Shown here: one piece after another, positions 11,765 through 24,200 of the stretch
How the letters are laid out: each line of letters begins with the position of its first letter
How positions within the stretch are numbered: the first letter of the stretch is position 1
NCBI GenBank assembly: GCA_051530055.1
Contig: CM121342.1
Coordinates: 8,990,001 to 9,054,000 of the forward strand
Source of the DNA: Neoechinorhynchus agilis
Lineage: Eukaryota; Acanthocephala
Direction: 5' to 3'
DNA: 64,000 nucleotides
Translations under genes and position numbers: made by a program
Notes under the pieces: generated by a model
What the model was told of the DNA's origin: nothing
Seen by the model: only the letters and a program-made list of their open reading frames with translations
The model's database searches: none

Positions 11765-12330
11765 CCTAAGATTTATGCCGTCACCGACCATATAAAGCAA
11801 TCTTTAAGCTGCAGCAATAAATAAACATTAAATTTTGTTAAATCTTCATAAAATAAGTCATTCATTGGCAATCACTATACCAGCAGATGCTCGTGTCTTT
11901 AAGGTGCAACCTTAATTTCTTGAAAATCACTTAACGTGAAATCAAAGAGCCGATTTCCTTTTTGGGTTCTGTTAATTTGATTAATGTGTCTTCGTTGTCT
12001 GTTAAGCTCGTAACCAATTTTTAGGCAAGTTCCTTGAATAGAAAGACGATTAGATGTAAATTTCCGTTTCGCTCATGTCGTTCCGTTATAAGATCTAAGA
12101 TCCTACTTTACAAAAGACAAATTGCGTTTCCGCGCCCGCTGATTTAGCGGCAACAGAGTTCAAGGTAAATATAATGAAAACGTTGATATCAAATTCAATA
12201 GTTTATTAGAGGGCATTTCATTTTTATATCGAGAAATCACGCAAAGTGCAATCAAGTCATTTTACTCAGACAACTTTTTTTAAGAAATTAACTGCACATT
12301 CCTCGAGATATCCTAGACTAGAAGTAAGGC
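11765..12330. other. Intergenic, no gene recognised
   Basis: AT-rich spacer without recognised features. Confidence 0.4.
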
Positions 12331-12334
12331 TAAG

Positions 12335-12770
12335 ATAGCAATTTTTTTAGGAAAAAAAACCTTTTGCTTGTGGGGGTACGACATGTCGAGAAGTGGGTAT
12401 TTTTATTAAAAAACGTTGGAGATGTATATTTATTCTTGAAACAATGGCCTACAATTTTTTATTCTTTCACTCTTAAGGTAGCAATTTTTTTAGGAAAAAA
12501 CCTTTTGCTTATGGGGGTACGACATGTCGAGAAGTGGGTATTTTTTATTAAAAAACGTTGGAGATGTATATTTATTCTTGTAACAATGGCCTACAATTTT
12601 TTATTCTTTCACTCTTAAGCTAGCAATTCTTTAGGAAAAAATAAAACATTTTTCTTGTGGATGTTGGACATGTCGAGAAGTGAGTATTTTTTACCAAAAA
12701 ACGTTAGAGATGTAAATTTATTCTTGTAAGAATGACCCACAATTTTTTATTCTTTCACTCTTATACCCTT
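12335..12770. repeat. Tandem repeat, ~141-146 bp unit, three units
   Basis: The landmark GACATGTCGAGAAGTG recurs at about 12380, 12521 and 12667, with TTATTCTTTCACTCTTA at the end of each unit. The third unit is the most diverged. The array ends about 80 bases upstream of the Kunitz gene start. Confidence 0.85.
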
Positions 12771-12846
12771 TTCCGGAAAACTAGCGTATATTTTCGATTG
12801 AAACCTTGCAAAAATTACGCCTTACAGATATCTAAACTACTTGGAA

Positions 12847-13077
12847 ATGAAGTTGGCAGTAATTCTAGTTCTGGTCGTTGCAACAATGAGTTCCAAGATT
12901 CCGGATTTTTGCTATTCTCCAGCAACCGAAGGCTTAATACACTGCAAGGCAGCATTTCCTAGATGGACTTATAACTCTAAACTGGGAAAATGCGTTTAAT
13001 ACCTTTATGGCGGCTGCAAAGGAACGAAAAATCTATTCATGACGGAACAGGAATGCAAAGAGGTATGCGATCCATGA
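12847..13077 (+). pseudogene. Kunitz/BPTI-type protease-inhibitor gene, broken
   Basis: The reading starts with a signal peptide (MKLAVILVLVVATMSS), followed by a single Kunitz domain whose six-cysteine pattern can be followed: FCYSPATEGLIHC, FPRWTYNSKLGKC, YGGCKG and MTEQECKEVC. Length (about 76 residues) and layout match a secreted one-domain inhibitor. The reading is interrupted at about one point, so I treat the copy as a fossil. Kunitz peptides act as serine-protease inhibitors and occur in body fluids, parasite secretions and venoms; nothing here tells which. No intron is seen. Confidence 0.7.
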
Positions 13078-13930
13078 ACTTGAACTGAATAAATCAGCAG
13101 TTTGCTCTTTGCTATTGTACTTTTTCCGACATTTTCAAAATACAATCGATTCGGTTAATCTGAGCGTGATCATTTTGGCTCTAAGTTTAAATTATCGGCT
13201 ACACGAGCTAATTTCGTATTTCGAATCTTTTAATCCAAAAATTTCAATTGTTGTCTTTTTCATCGAGCAAAATAGAGCACGATTCCTTTAAACTTTTAGC
13301 CATCAAATGGTTCGTATAGGATTCTAGAATAAAACAAACTGGGAATTCAACAGAATTGCTTAGAATAATGTGCGGCATTTCATTGGCTTTAAGACCCGAT
13401 CCTTTTTATCATTCGATTGCTTCATTTAACCATCACTATTTTGCCTTCTAAATTCACAATAATTATGATTGATCATTTTGCGCAAATTCCATCGCATATT
13501 ACGAATATTCCTAATCTCCGACCGATTGCGAATACGACCCCAGCTAACCCATAGCGCTTCCCAAACTACAGTGGAATATTATTAAACATTTCTAATCGAG
13601 TCCTATTCTATAGTCGAAAATTTACAAACAATTCGGGCCTGTAGCTTTCCTTCTCAATATGTATTGGAGTTTCTTTTAAGACCGGTCCGCGAGCTATTCT
13701 CATCGGGACAATATTAGAAGTTATTTTATGGGAAAAAAACGTCCATAAAAGAAATATCTTTAAGCCATTTTGAGCTCTCAATTTCTTTGGACTCATTACA
13801 TCCGAGTCTCGTTAAAGGTTCTTTTCTCAGCTCTGGAGAATATCGCTTAGGAATCTTTAAATTTGCCTTATTGATACTTTTCGCGATCGCGTTTGTGTTC
13901 CGTCAACTAAATGGAACCAAATTGCAGTTC
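13078..13930. other. Intergenic, no gene recognised
   Basis: AT-rich. Short frames at 13109-13291 and 13608-13796 show no domain. Confidence 0.35.
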
Positions 13931-13934
13931 CTTG

Positions 13935-14110
13935 CACCGAGGAAATGGCTCCCAATCTATGTGATGAGAAGAGCTAGTTGCAGGGTCTTCTATTGTAAGA
14001 AAACAGTGCGTCACAAGCCCAAACGAAGGGCCTTCGAAGGTGCATAATTCGTCGATGATGAGCTGTTCACTGCAATTAACAATCTAATAAATGAAGCTGC
14101 GCTAAAAGAC
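13935..14110 (+). repeat. Dispersed repeat shared with 42560-42720 (opposite strand), Penelope-associated
   Basis: The segment encoding PIYVMRRASCRVFYCKKTV and then HKPKRRAFEGA is also found, about 90% identical by eye, at 42560-42720 on the minus strand. There it directly follows the tail of a Penelope-like RT, so I infer it belongs to that element. Confidence 0.6.
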
Positions 14111-14245
14111 TAAACATCTCATTATATTTTACGTTGATTGACTGTCTGTCATGACGGATGATCACTGCCTCAGCCTGTAATGACGCAGAGACAAAAGTGT
14201 GTTGACTTCTTGCGGGACATCATGTTACCCTGAAGATGGATTTGA

Positions 14246-15280
14246 TTAAAATCCGTATTCGAGCAATAAAAGATTTCGCGGTGTGCATAAGTCTGCGAAT
14301 TTTTTCTCCAAGGTGACATCATACGTCGGTCGAGGAATATCGACAGATTTGGCAATTTGGTGGATCGGTTGTGTTTTTTCCGTCACATTGGTATTAGCAT
14401 TCCGTCTTACGAGATGGTCGGATGACGACTCTAGCCTCCTCTGGGTCCTTCGGGAGTCGAAAGAGTTTTTACTTTGAGATCCCTGTCGTCTCGCCCAACC
14501 AATATACTCTTTGAAGGCTGCACTGTTCTTTGAGAAGGCGCAATGTCCATCACGATTGCAGTTGGAGCAGTGACGTAACTTCCTCTCGCACTTTGAACTG
14601 TGATGATCTTGGCCACAGAAAGCGCATCTCGTTATTTTGGACGGGCACTTTTGCTCCCAATCACCCCAACATTGGCAAGCGTTGCATCTCGGAAAGTGAA
14701 AGTCGTCATGGTGTGATATCTCGTTTGCTATGAATTTGACTTCCATTGATTGAAAAAAACATCGTTGGGTGCATAGAGCATCCCTCCGTTCGACCTCAGC
14801 TTTCACAATTGCATTGGGAATGCACTTACCCGTCCTCGATTTCAGGAAAAATAGAATTTTAACTCCAAATTTCTCCTCAAAAGCTCTCTTATCTGAATCA
14901 TCGCTATCCGGTGAGAGTCCTGAAACCATAAAGGTTGAGTCGTAGCTCGTGTTAGCGATTGAAACTCCTGCCAAATCGCAGTTCTTCTTTGTGAAGGTTA
15001 GGTAAGCCTTGACGAAATCCGCGGTTAAGAATTTGATTTTCGGAATACCTCCAAAATAACTAAGGGAAGAGATTCGATGAGTGTCGTCTCTAAGAGATTT
15101 GAGCCATGGCGCCAAATAACGTCTGTGTAGCTCTTCTCTGGGTAGAATCGGCGTAGATTGTATTTTAATCGTATTGGGCCATTTCCTAGACGGCACCTCC
15201 ACGAAGTTTTTGTTAGTTTGTTCGCTGAGAATTTTCCCCTCGCCACGGAAATACTGTAACACCGTCCCGTGTATGGTCAT
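14246..15280 (-). mobile_element. LINE ORF1-like (gag-like) protein with zinc knuckles
   Basis: An uninterrupted frame of 344 codons. Its middle carries CCHC-type knuckles in series: CNACQCWGDWEQKC, CAFCGQDHHSSKC and CSNCNRDGHC. The N-terminal two thirds (with KIQSTPILPREELHRRYLA and FVKAYLTFTKKNCDLAGVS) resemble the RNA-binding ORF1 region of jockey/I-type LINEs. Such proteins bind the element RNA and chaperone reverse transcription. No RT of the same element follows on this strand, so it is an isolated ORF1. Its 5' end abuts an R2-like fragment at 15300. The open frame implies a young insertion or recent loss of the rest. Confidence 0.7.
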
Positions 15281-15289
15281 CGAGTCGGC

Positions 15290-16690
15290 AGATTATTCGG
15301 CTGTAGGATGTTGGGCGCATTCACAGTATTCGGGGCGCGATGAAGAGAATTGCGTTCACTACCGCGTGTCGTGAGACGAGACCATTTCGTCCCGACGGTT
15401 CCACGGTCGTTCCGCAACGGCAGCGAATCGATACCCCAAGTCGCAGGGACACTGCAATCCTTACTGCCGCGTCGGAGGGTAACCAGAGAAGCGATTGGGA
15501 TAGCGTTGAGCCAAGCACCCGATTCTCTTGTAGGAACGGCCGCCAACCAAGTTCGGTTCACCAGGTCACGAGAATCTGAAATTGAGGAGTTGTGAATTCT
15601 CACTACCAGGGATGAGTCCCAAATTGATTGTTTGCGACCATTGACGGGTAACTGCTCGCTGCCTGACAATAATTCTCGCCAAGAACGGATTTAGCTACTT
15701 TGCGACTTGCCTCATACGATCGCAAATAAGCTGGCAGAGAAATATCGGCTGCTTTTCGGATACCTAAACCTCCGAACGAGACAGGCAAGGACGCTTGTCC
15801 GACAGCTGAGTACTTAAAATTTTCTCGAGAGAGGCTTTCACCGTCTCGTCTAATTTTGCCAGCTTATCATTATGTCTAAAAAAATGTGCAGTGTGCAGCT
15901 TATACAGCAGTTTTTGGATAAAGTGGGTGTTCGTGATCATGAACAGAGCCCCGGGTGAAGATAATTAATTAACTAGTTCGCACAGCACCGAAAGTTGCGG
16001 CTGAAGATTGGCCTTAGAAGACTCAACCGGTCTGGAGTGATCAATTCTATCCCGGGGGCCAGGTTCTGAAAATATTTCACGATAGTTTGCCTGGTCGTTC
16101 CACGTTCATCACTAAAATCTCGCATTTCGCAGCATTCAATGCCAATTTTCGCCCTCGACTTCACGAGTGTCTCCAAATCGCGCAGTACAACAGAAAGGTT
16201 ACCTCCGAGCGTGACATCGTCCAGGTACCAGCCGTTAAGGCTGGACTGGAGAGAGTGCGCGACGAGATTGACTGTGAGTGAGAAGGCCTAGGGCCCAAAG
16301 GATCCAATTGTTGAACTCCTCTTTCTGAACACAAAACCTGGTTATTGAAGAACAAGGGTGTCGGAATCCCATAGGCATTAACGAAATAGCGAAATGCTTC
16401 TGGTGCGTGATCTCTAACTACTTCGAGCAAATCTGCTCGGTGAACTGTGTTGAATGCATTTTCGAAATCACATTTCAAGATCACGCACGGCTAAGAGTTT
16501 CCGGTGATGAACGTGCGGAGTGAATAAACAATCGCATCTGCGCCACAAGGTGAACAGCAGCCCAACTGAGTAGCGCGAAGCAGCATCCCTACTTTTTCCG
16601 CGATCCTTTTTATCTTTTGCTGTTAAGCGGCGCACAGTTGTTCCAATTGTCATAAGAAACCTTCTTATTGGTTCGAGAAACATTTGCATT
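15290..16690 (-). mobile_element. R2-like LINE, copy 2, fragmented
   Basis: Pieces of the same family as 25.0-27.9 kb lie in several frames on the minus strand. Reading 5' to 3' they are: a QLGCCSPCG segment near 16550, VILKCDFENAFNTVHRADLL with DHAPEAF near 16400-16484, GVQQLDPLGP near 16310, a YLDD-type region near 16220, and thumb and linker pieces with TRESGAWLNAIP near 15510. Many frame changes are present and the nuclease end is missing. It lies immediately downstream of the sarcoglycan gene, which it does not disrupt. Confidence 0.75.
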
Positions 16691-16715
16691 TATTTGAATG
16701 TTGTAGGAAATGATT

Positions 16716-17480
16716 TTAAAAAACCGCGCAGATTCCTTTAGGCGGCGCACAGTGCTTTTTGGCTGGGAATACTCGATGTGGCCATTTTCTACAAGCACAA
16801 AGGTACAATCCACTCCTATTAATGTCCGAGGAATTTCTCACATTGAATATAAGCAGCGGAGCATTCAAATAAACATGTGTTTTTTTGGAGTATTGTACGA
16901 TATTGTCGATATTGGTTAGATCTATCTTATTTGAAATAAATCTAACTGATCGCTTACCACTGAGATGAAGAGCACGGCCTTTAAGTGTCAAATTCCCTCG
17001 TCCTTGCAATTGATTCGTGTAAAGATGTGGCAAATATGCGACTGAACAGTTCTTCATGGAAATCTTCTCTTGTTTTATAGCATATGGATCGTTTATCTTT
17101 ATAAACACTCCTGAAGAGTTAATGACTAACGGACTTGGAGATTGCCCATCGCTGAATCGAATCTCCCCGTCAGTCACCGAATATTTATTGGTACTGTAGA
17201 TGCGGCGGAATCGTTGTGGTGTATGAAGCAGATTTACTGACTGTGTCACCACTTTGCTATAATAAACCTTGAGTAATCTGGCACCTTCCCCTAGGCTGCC
17301 AACAAAATGTGAGTCGGGCAGTTGCCAATTGAATCTATGTAGTATTAACATCAACGAAGTTAAGTTCAATGAAGCCATAACTAATAGGCAAACTGCTGCT
17401 AAAATTAACAACGTAGACTTCACATCATGAACAGGGCAATGCACATCAACGTCCCTATTGCTTTCCCCGTTTGACGACAT
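16716..17480 (-). CDS. Sarcoglycan (beta- or gamma/delta-type) family protein
   Basis: A single-exon frame of 254 codons from ATG. Layout is that of sarcoglycans: a short cytoplasmic N-terminus (1-22), one membrane segment (about 23-47, STLLILAAVCLLVMAS), then an extracellular domain with N-glycosylation sequons (NSS, NCS, NLT, NSS). It ends in the family's terminal cysteine cluster (Cys 228, 230, 244 and 251; YLCACRKW, HCAPPKGIC). The GEIRFSDGQSPSP and GRALHLSGKRSVRF segments fit the beta-sheet repeat region. In other animals these type II proteins form the dystrophin-associated sarcoglycan complex at the muscle plasma membrane. Vertebrate members are about 290-320 residues, so this one is short. 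I cannot separate beta from gamma/delta by eye. Confidence 0.8.
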   Translation of the reverse strand: MSSNGESNRDVDVHCPVHDVKSTLLILAAVCLLVMASLNLTSLMLILHRFNWQLPDSHFVGSLGEGARLLKVYYSKVVTQSVNLLHTPQRFRRIYSTNKYSVTDGEIRFSDGQSPSPLVINSSGVFIKINDPYAIKQEKISMKNCSVAYLPHLYTNQLQGRGNLTLKGRALHLSGKRSVRFISNKIDLTNIDNIVQYSKKTHVYLNAPLLIFNVRNSSDINRSGLYLCACRKWPHRVFPAKKHCAPPKGICAVF

Positions 17481-18930
17481 TTAGTGAATTTAAGTGTGTA
17501 GAAAAATCGTGCTTTAAATAGGAAAGAGAAGAGATTGAAATTTGATAGAGGCAATATTTAAATTTGACGGCTTTAATTTTGCAAAAGACGTGTTAATTTC
17601 TCACGTGTCTAATTCACTAAAGATTTATTGTTCTCACATTACTTTAATCCAAGATTGGAATCCATAAATAGCTTACATGCTTTTAAATTTATTTAAGGAT
17701 GGATTTACATTATCGTGGTGGGTTCTTCGGGGAATTTAGGAAGGAAATGCAGATGAAGATGGCAAAGCACAAAAAAATTTGGCATTTGAACTCAAACGTC
17801 TAAGAAAACTGTAGATACTTTAAGAAATATTTCTTGACGTAAATATTGTCGATATAAGTTTGATATTTTTACTGAGCGCTTGACATAAACGGAGGTCTAT
17901 AAAAAATTGAAGACTTCTTGAAACATTTATAAATTTCGAAAATGGCGCTTTCGCATTTGTAATGAGCTTCAAAGTGATGCAACTATCAGTGCAATCAACC
18001 AAGTGCGAATTTAATAATTAATGAAGAATACTAATCAGCTTGTTTTTAATCGGAACAAATTCCGCTTAAATTTGCAGTCCAGAATGTGAAATGATAGGTG
18101 CGTCCTTGCCCACCTTTGCAGCACTTAATAAATGATCGTCGTAGACCTAAATAATGTGGGTTTTCTTTAACAGTGAAATACAGAACAATTGATTGAACGA
18201 AAAGATGGTTAGACGAAGATATTTTTATTCGATTTATTAAAACTCACCTTCTAAGGAGACAAGGTTAAAATTCTTGCTACTTTTAATAATTAGTGAATGT
18301 GGAAGTAAGTACCAAACCGATGGGTATCACATGTTTCTTTTTAATATCAAACACAGCACTTTAAACATTTAAAATACAATTTGTAAAATGCGGAATTTAA
18401 CTGCTTAAAGCCTAAAAGAACCAATCTTTTTTCAAGCTTTGATTAAATGAAGTTCAAATCAGATTACAGGCAAACATAATGATGCCATCTTCACTATTTC
18501 TCCACATTTGATTTTTTGAGCAATTATTATGACGTTTAAGTTTATTAAAAAAATTTAAAAATATATATACAACTGGAAATTGCGTTTTGCAGCTGGATCC
18601 AAAACTATTTTTCCATGTATAAATATCAAAATATATATTGGAATCGTAGTGTGTGTTAAGAGTTTCAAAAAAATGATAGAGGTTTCTGTGGTCCCTAAAT
18701 GACATCGGAATATTCGCTGTTTCAGCTGAGGCTAACTTACCAAATAATGCTTAATAGCGGTCTTTTAATTTAGAAATTGTGGCAGGGCAACTTTGCGTTT
18801 ATAAGGTCTATTGTCTTTATCGAAATAAACTGATGTTTTAATAGACTAGTGTCAAAATATGATGTTAAAATATAATTACAACTCATTAAAAACTAGTTAC
18901 CAGTATTTCAATATAGAACATTCCATTTAG
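17481..18930. other. Intergenic or intronic, no gene recognised
   Basis: AT-rich DNA between the sarcoglycan start and the first visible exon of the Ig-domain gene. Short frames (17820-18002 and 18454-18705) show no domain. An upstream signal-peptide exon for the Ig gene could be here but I cannot place it. Confidence 0.35.
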
Positions 18931-19303
18931 ATTTTGTTGTGAGGCACCACACGGACGCCTCCTCGACAAGAAATCTGATTTTGACGTTCAAAGAAGGAGA
19001 TGTAGGAAATCTGACGTGTCCCGTAGCTCCCTTTACACCCATTGACCTGGTCGATTGGCATTTTAACGACCGTCAAATTAGCCAAGGAAATATTGTTTTA
19101 TCACGAAGGCATCGAGTCGATCAGCTGACAATCGAAACAATCAGTCTTCTAATATATCCCCTTCAAATAAATGATTCTGGACGGTAAGACGGAAAATTAA
19201 AAAAGGATTGTAATAGCATTTAAAAAAATTGATTAAACCCTCAGGTACCTATGCATTGAACAAGAGTTTGGCGAGATCGACGCGTTTGACTTATATGTAA
19301 CTA
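18931..19303 (+). CDS. Immunoglobulin-domain protein, two exons of a partial gene
   Basis: Exon 18931-19183 follows a TTTAG acceptor. Exon 19245-19303 follows a 61-nt intron with GTAAGA and CCTCAG ends. Together they encode one V/I-type Ig domain: LTFKEGDVGNLTCPVAPF (first Cys), LVDWHFNDRQIS (core Trp), LLIYPLQINDSGRYLCI (the D-x-G-x-Y-x-C signature, split by the intron) and a closing strand DAFDLYVT. The second exon ends at a good GTGAGT donor, so the gene continues, but I could not find the next exon or the start. Likely a cell-surface adhesion or receptor protein; the specific family is not recognisable. Confidence 0.7.
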
Positions 19304-20800
19304 GTGAGTCTTCTATTAAAAGATGAATTTGGAAAAAATTCTTTGCATAGAATTCTGGCAATGCAGTCTGGCATCATGGAATACTGAAGACCTTTTCCTT
19401 CTCGTCGTGATTTCCTTGATAGATTGTCTGTGATCGTGGCTTTACAGCAAAAAGGACACAGAAGTTTAATCAAAAAACTTAATCAAAGTCATGACAAATC
19501 CGAATAAAACCTCTTTTTTCTGCGAGCGTAATTCAATTTAACTCGGATAGCAAGTAAATGGCTTTATTCAAAATTGTCAAATCGCAAAAAAAGCTATATA
19601 AACATTCCGTAAGTGTACTTAAAAATACAATGGATTTAATTTTAGTAGTCTGCAATCAACTTACGCGCAATTTTAATTACCGTCTAAAATCCAGATACGA
19701 AGTCCGAATGCGTAAACCTGAGATAAATCAATAAAAATAGATGGGTATTGATTTTTAATTTCTAAATTTCGTTCATTACCCAATTATAAACGTTACACGC
19801 CCGAGGAATGGAAGCTGTACCTTGAATTAAAAATTTGTATTTAATTTTAAAAATAAATCAGTTGATCTTAAAGGCTAATGTGCACAATCAGGAATATTTT
19901 TAGCATTAAACGTCAACAATGTATAATCTGTATGCCAAAATTCGTCATTTTAAAATCTCATCGGATTACAATGGTAATGAGCTACAAAGACCAAAGATCT
20001 TTGTTAGATTTCGGAAAGGGGGTGTTGAAAATACTATTCTGATTTTTATTAACATTTTTCGATTAAAAAATGCGTTTCTGATTTTTGGTAAATTTATGAA
20101 AACCGGTAAACCAAGAGAGATTAGCAAGTTTTCGAAATGCGACAAGGCACTTACAAAAAATTAATAAAAAGGAAACGCCATTCTGACTTCTTGTTCGTAA
20201 GCAAACCGAATTTCCGGAATAGAGAATGAAAAATTAACTCAAAGTCAATAAAAAATTATTTGGGCACTCTTCAATATCTATTAAACGAATATTTTAAGAA
20301 AAAAAACAATGAATAAAGTGATTTTTTAGAAGAGGGAGAAAAAAGAGCGATACTTTTGAAGCAACATTTTTGAAATCATGGATAGCCGTCCTTTCGACCG
20401 TTACACCACGGCGGCAGCTGAGTGATCCAGAAAGGCGGTGGTGTGAATGATTTTATGGCTTAATCTGAAACTACACAAAGAACGCTATAAAAAAGACATA
20501 AAAAACAAATTATTGACGGACTTTAAAGGAAGAAAACAATATTAAAGTGGGTGGTAAATATATTCTGGCATCTATTGCCAATGCCTAAACTTTTTAGGAA
20601 AACCTCTCGCAATCTTGTTCTAAGACCGAGTTGTTAGCGCTCTAACGCTATATCAATCGCGGTTTCTTTCTTGTGAAACAGCGAGAGAATGTTAAATGGG
20701 CACCTTTAAAGTTGAATTCCATTCTGAAAATCGTATTTCTCATAAATTACACCAAAAATCTGTCTGAACCATTTTTCGTAACCATGGCAACGGTTTTAAG
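19304..20800. other. Intron/intergenic, no exon recognised
   Basis: AT-rich sequence after the Ig exons. The frame at 19919-20164 shows no domain. Confidence 0.35.
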
Positions 20801-20802
20801 AA

Positions 20803-23800
20803 ATGCACGAAACCCAAAGTTTGAGCAAGGAAAACACCATGGAAAGGAGCGTTATTGAAAAAACTGAGCCAGAAATTCACTTAACCGAACACTTTTCGGT
20901 TCAAACGGACAAAAGCGATGATAACAATCACGACGAGGAAAGCTGTTCTACTCGAGAAGAGTACAAGCCGGACGACGATTCCGCCATGAATTGTGAGTGT
21001 TTTTTGTCTAAAAAATTGAATTGCTGAGAAATAACGTTCGCATCGAACAGCAGACACCTCGGGATCGGACGAAGAAAAAGACGTCCGGCCTTCGGTCCGA
21101 GTGGCAACAGGAAAAACAATGGCTGAAAAGCTAACGGTAAGTCTGAGTTGCGATTATGTGATTATCCAGACAAGTGCACTTCCTCTCAGTCGCAGACATT
21201 TACCTTTAATGGCATCACTCGAGGTAGACGGAGGCGCAGGTACGCTCGAGTGTGCAATCTTTCGAAAACGATTATTAGATTCGTTTCAGACCGGCGCAGT
21301 CGAATTCGTTTCAATATTTTATTATTTCACACGCTCTTGACAAATGTCTAGAGGAAACCAATTTAATTATTAATTTTTTTCTTGATTTAAAATTCGTCAT
21401 TAGTTCATGAATTGTAATTCGTTGATTTTGTAGCCTTGAACTTTAAAAAAATGTGCATTTTTTTCAAACCAGAAAACTTGTGCTTCTCTTTATTTTTGAA
21501 ATAATCTCTTTTTTTAACTATTCGTCATAAAAATTATGCACTTTAAATGCAAACGTAAAAAATACTGTCGTTTTATTTCTCAAAATTGCGCCTAAACGCA
21601 AGCTTGGCCTTTGTCGCATTCTGATTGGCTGCAACCTAAACCGTCGCCATGCACTCTTTTTTGCTCCTTAAAGTAAAATCTTTCAATTTCTCTGTGCACT
21701 GGTTTCCACGGCGATTTCTCGTTCTAAACTCCATTTCAATAGAGTATTCTGTCACCTTTCTCGTTACCGACTTAACCAATCAAGCGCTGTCGTTTCCACC
21801 GAAGTTAAATGCAAAAGCGACACGGCGCTCTTGTATGTGGAATCGCACGACACCTCCACTTTCCCAATACCACCTCCCCTGCTATCGAAAATGAATAATT
21901 TCACTTGTTGTCGAGCTTCCAATGCGACGACCTGCACTACTGGATCAAGCGCCGGTGCCAACAACACGTTACCACACAACCTCTTGCCAGCCAATCATCA
22001 AGTTCCGTTAACATTGACTACCCGGGCATCGCCAGCAACGGTTTGTTTCTAGCTCATTGTCTCACACATTTTGTTTCCATGAATATCCACTTATCAACGA
22101 TCTTACCCAATGAGCAGGTTGCATGGATTCTGGACAACTTTGAGCCTTCGGAAGGATCCAGTCTCAAACGAAGCGTTCTTTTCAACCTTTACCGAGAACA
22201 TTGCCTTAACGAAGGCAGCGAGCCCATAAATGCGGCCTCGTTCGGTAAACTAATCCGATCGGTTTTTGTTGGAATAAAAACGCGACGCCTTGGGACACGG
22301 GGAAATTCAAAATATCATTATTACGGAGTCAAGGTTTCGGATCGATCACCATTGAAAAATCGAGCCGAATTTCAGTGTGAAGAATGGCTTCCTGACAATC
22401 GAAGAGTCCAAAATCGAAATTCGTATGGTCAAATTAAAGTAGAACAACCAAATGTAGACGCAACTACAATGAAACAAGAACCAACATTTTATCCCAATTT
22501 TGATTTGGCAACAATGAACGATGCGTTTCACGTCGAATGTCGGAATTCTCACGCGACAAGTGCCTTTCTGATGACCAACCAGCAAATTAGCGAAGCTGGA
22601 CAATTTATAGCTTCATATAAACAGCATCTAAAGGTTTTTACTTCTCTATTTCAGAGATGCGAATTTGACTCTTAAGTTTTAAACGTTAGTGATATTTTTC
22701 GAATTTTGCCAGCATCAAAAATTCTTTACGTGTTTTAAAAACACTCAATTCATCTTGAATCTTTAATAAGTTTAATTTAGGACCTTACAAATGCCGTACT
22801 AAACAAATATTGCAATCAAGTTGGATATATTATCCACAATTTTTGGCAGATTTATCGACCAGGTATTTTCACGAAGCCTCCCATTCGTCATTTAGTTTTC
22901 TTAGTCGAACAGATTTCGAGTTCGGGTAATTTTGAGAATCGACCATCCGCAGATTCGAATAACTGCGTTCATATTAGTGGACTATCGGTGTCTCAAATCA
23001 ATGAATTACTAAACAACGATCAGATTCTAGCGATTCTCCGAAGACTCGAACGACGCACAAATCAGACAATAGCTCAGATCTTGATTCCGGATCCTCTTCG
23101 GCTCCAGATGAAGGAATGCGAAAACGATCTTGGTTCGTTCATTGACAGATTCGCCGAATGGAGTAGAGCGGCTGTTACGGCAACACCGTCAAAATTCCAG
23201 AATATAAAAGTTGAAAATTCATTCCACTTGGTTGTTACAGTAAACAATCGAATAAATATTGCTCGCCTTCTGACTCGTGCGGCGTCTGAAATCCGCTCTC
23301 CAATGTCTTTGAGCAACATAACTGCCGATTTCGAGAGCCTGAATCGAAATCTGATAGCAGCGTCCATATGTTGGACTATTGAAGACGATCCCAGGTTTAT
23401 TGGAAACATGGACGAGAACATTAGTCTGTATTTAAAAAGTTCTCAAAGTATCGATAGTTGCGTAAGGCGGTTGCTGGGATACGGATTCGCATTTGCGGAG
23501 AGATTTCGAGCGGAGCCGCGTGAGTACCAGCGGGCATGCCGAACGATGGTGAACAATTGGAATTCGTATTCGTCCTCGTTATTGAAAAGTTTTCTCATCA
23601 CGGCACCTGATAGCTGCACATTTTTCGGTTCACTTTTGAGCGGAATGGGTAATTATTTGCTTCAGGAAATGGCATTCAAGCACGAGACGGCTATGCCTCT
23701 GCTTTCGGCCGACCAAATGGATTTAACGAAAATGTGTATCTTTTAAGCGTCTGCTTCTATGAAAAAGATCCGCACTTCGTAGCTAATGCGATCATGATAT

Positions 23801-23970
23801 CATCGGTTCCTCACCAATATTTACAGCCAATACATCAGAATCCAGCAAACGGAACTTCTTTCTACAACCAACAGCACAGTTTTCACAACTTAATTGACGG
23901 TCAGCAGCGGTGTTATGCGGCTGATAATGACATAACGAACGGACCGAAACGTGCAAGATGGGAAGGTTGA
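20803..23970 (+). CDS. RFX-family transcription factor (RFX1/2/3, DAF-19 type)
   Basis: Proposed exons: 20803-20992 and 21051-21136 (acidic, Ser-rich N-terminus), possibly one near 21190-21240, one ending at 22040, one from 22118 to about 22630, and one from about 22782. The winged-helix DNA-binding domain begins RASPATVAWILDNFEPSEG across a 77-nt intron (22041-22117). It continues SVLFNLYREHC, NAASFGKLIRSVFVGIKTRR and LGTRGNSKYHYYGVKV, near invariant in RFX1-3. Downstream, ILIPDPLR, FHLVVTVNNRINIARLLTRAA, QSIDSCVRRLLGYG and NYLLQEMAFKHETAM match the extended dimerisation domain. These factors bind X-box promoters, often of ciliary genes. The C-terminus is unclear: the conserved frame stops at 23746, while an overlapping frame continues to 23970 (ending PKRARWEG). 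Confidence 0.9.
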
Positions 23971-24140
23971 TCGATTGAAAAAAACGGCAATCGTCTTCGA
24001 TTGATGACCATACTGAATTCCAGAATGTTCTCGCTCAAAATAAATTGTTTTTTGCGAGTAGAAACAATTATAGGATAAAGACGGTTCTACTTTTTTGTAA
24101 ATACCAGAAAAAGTTTTAATTTCAACATGAAGGTCTTCTC

Positions 24141-24200
24141 CCGGTAAAGAATTTTTTATTAAAAACGTTTCGAACATCGTTGTTTTCATCATCGGCATTT
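24141..24200 (-). ncRNA. Degenerate hammerhead-ribozyme-like motif (Penelope-type end)
   Basis: On the minus strand a CGATGATGA box is followed by AACA-ACGA-TGTT, which can form a four-base-pair stem II, then CGAAACGTTTTTAATAAA and TTTACCGG. The order box, stem II, GAAAC, short A/T hairpin, TTTACCG is the same as at 45.7, 49.1 and 54.6 kb. The first box is imperfect (C-C-GATGA rather than CUGAUGA), so activity is doubtful. It lies between the RFX gene and the Tctex gene. Confidence 0.5.

Noticed and set aside
23734-23747. A 14-nt intron (GT...AG) joining the two RFX C-terminal frames
   Set aside because: It is far below any credible spliceosomal intron size; a frame difference or error is more likely.
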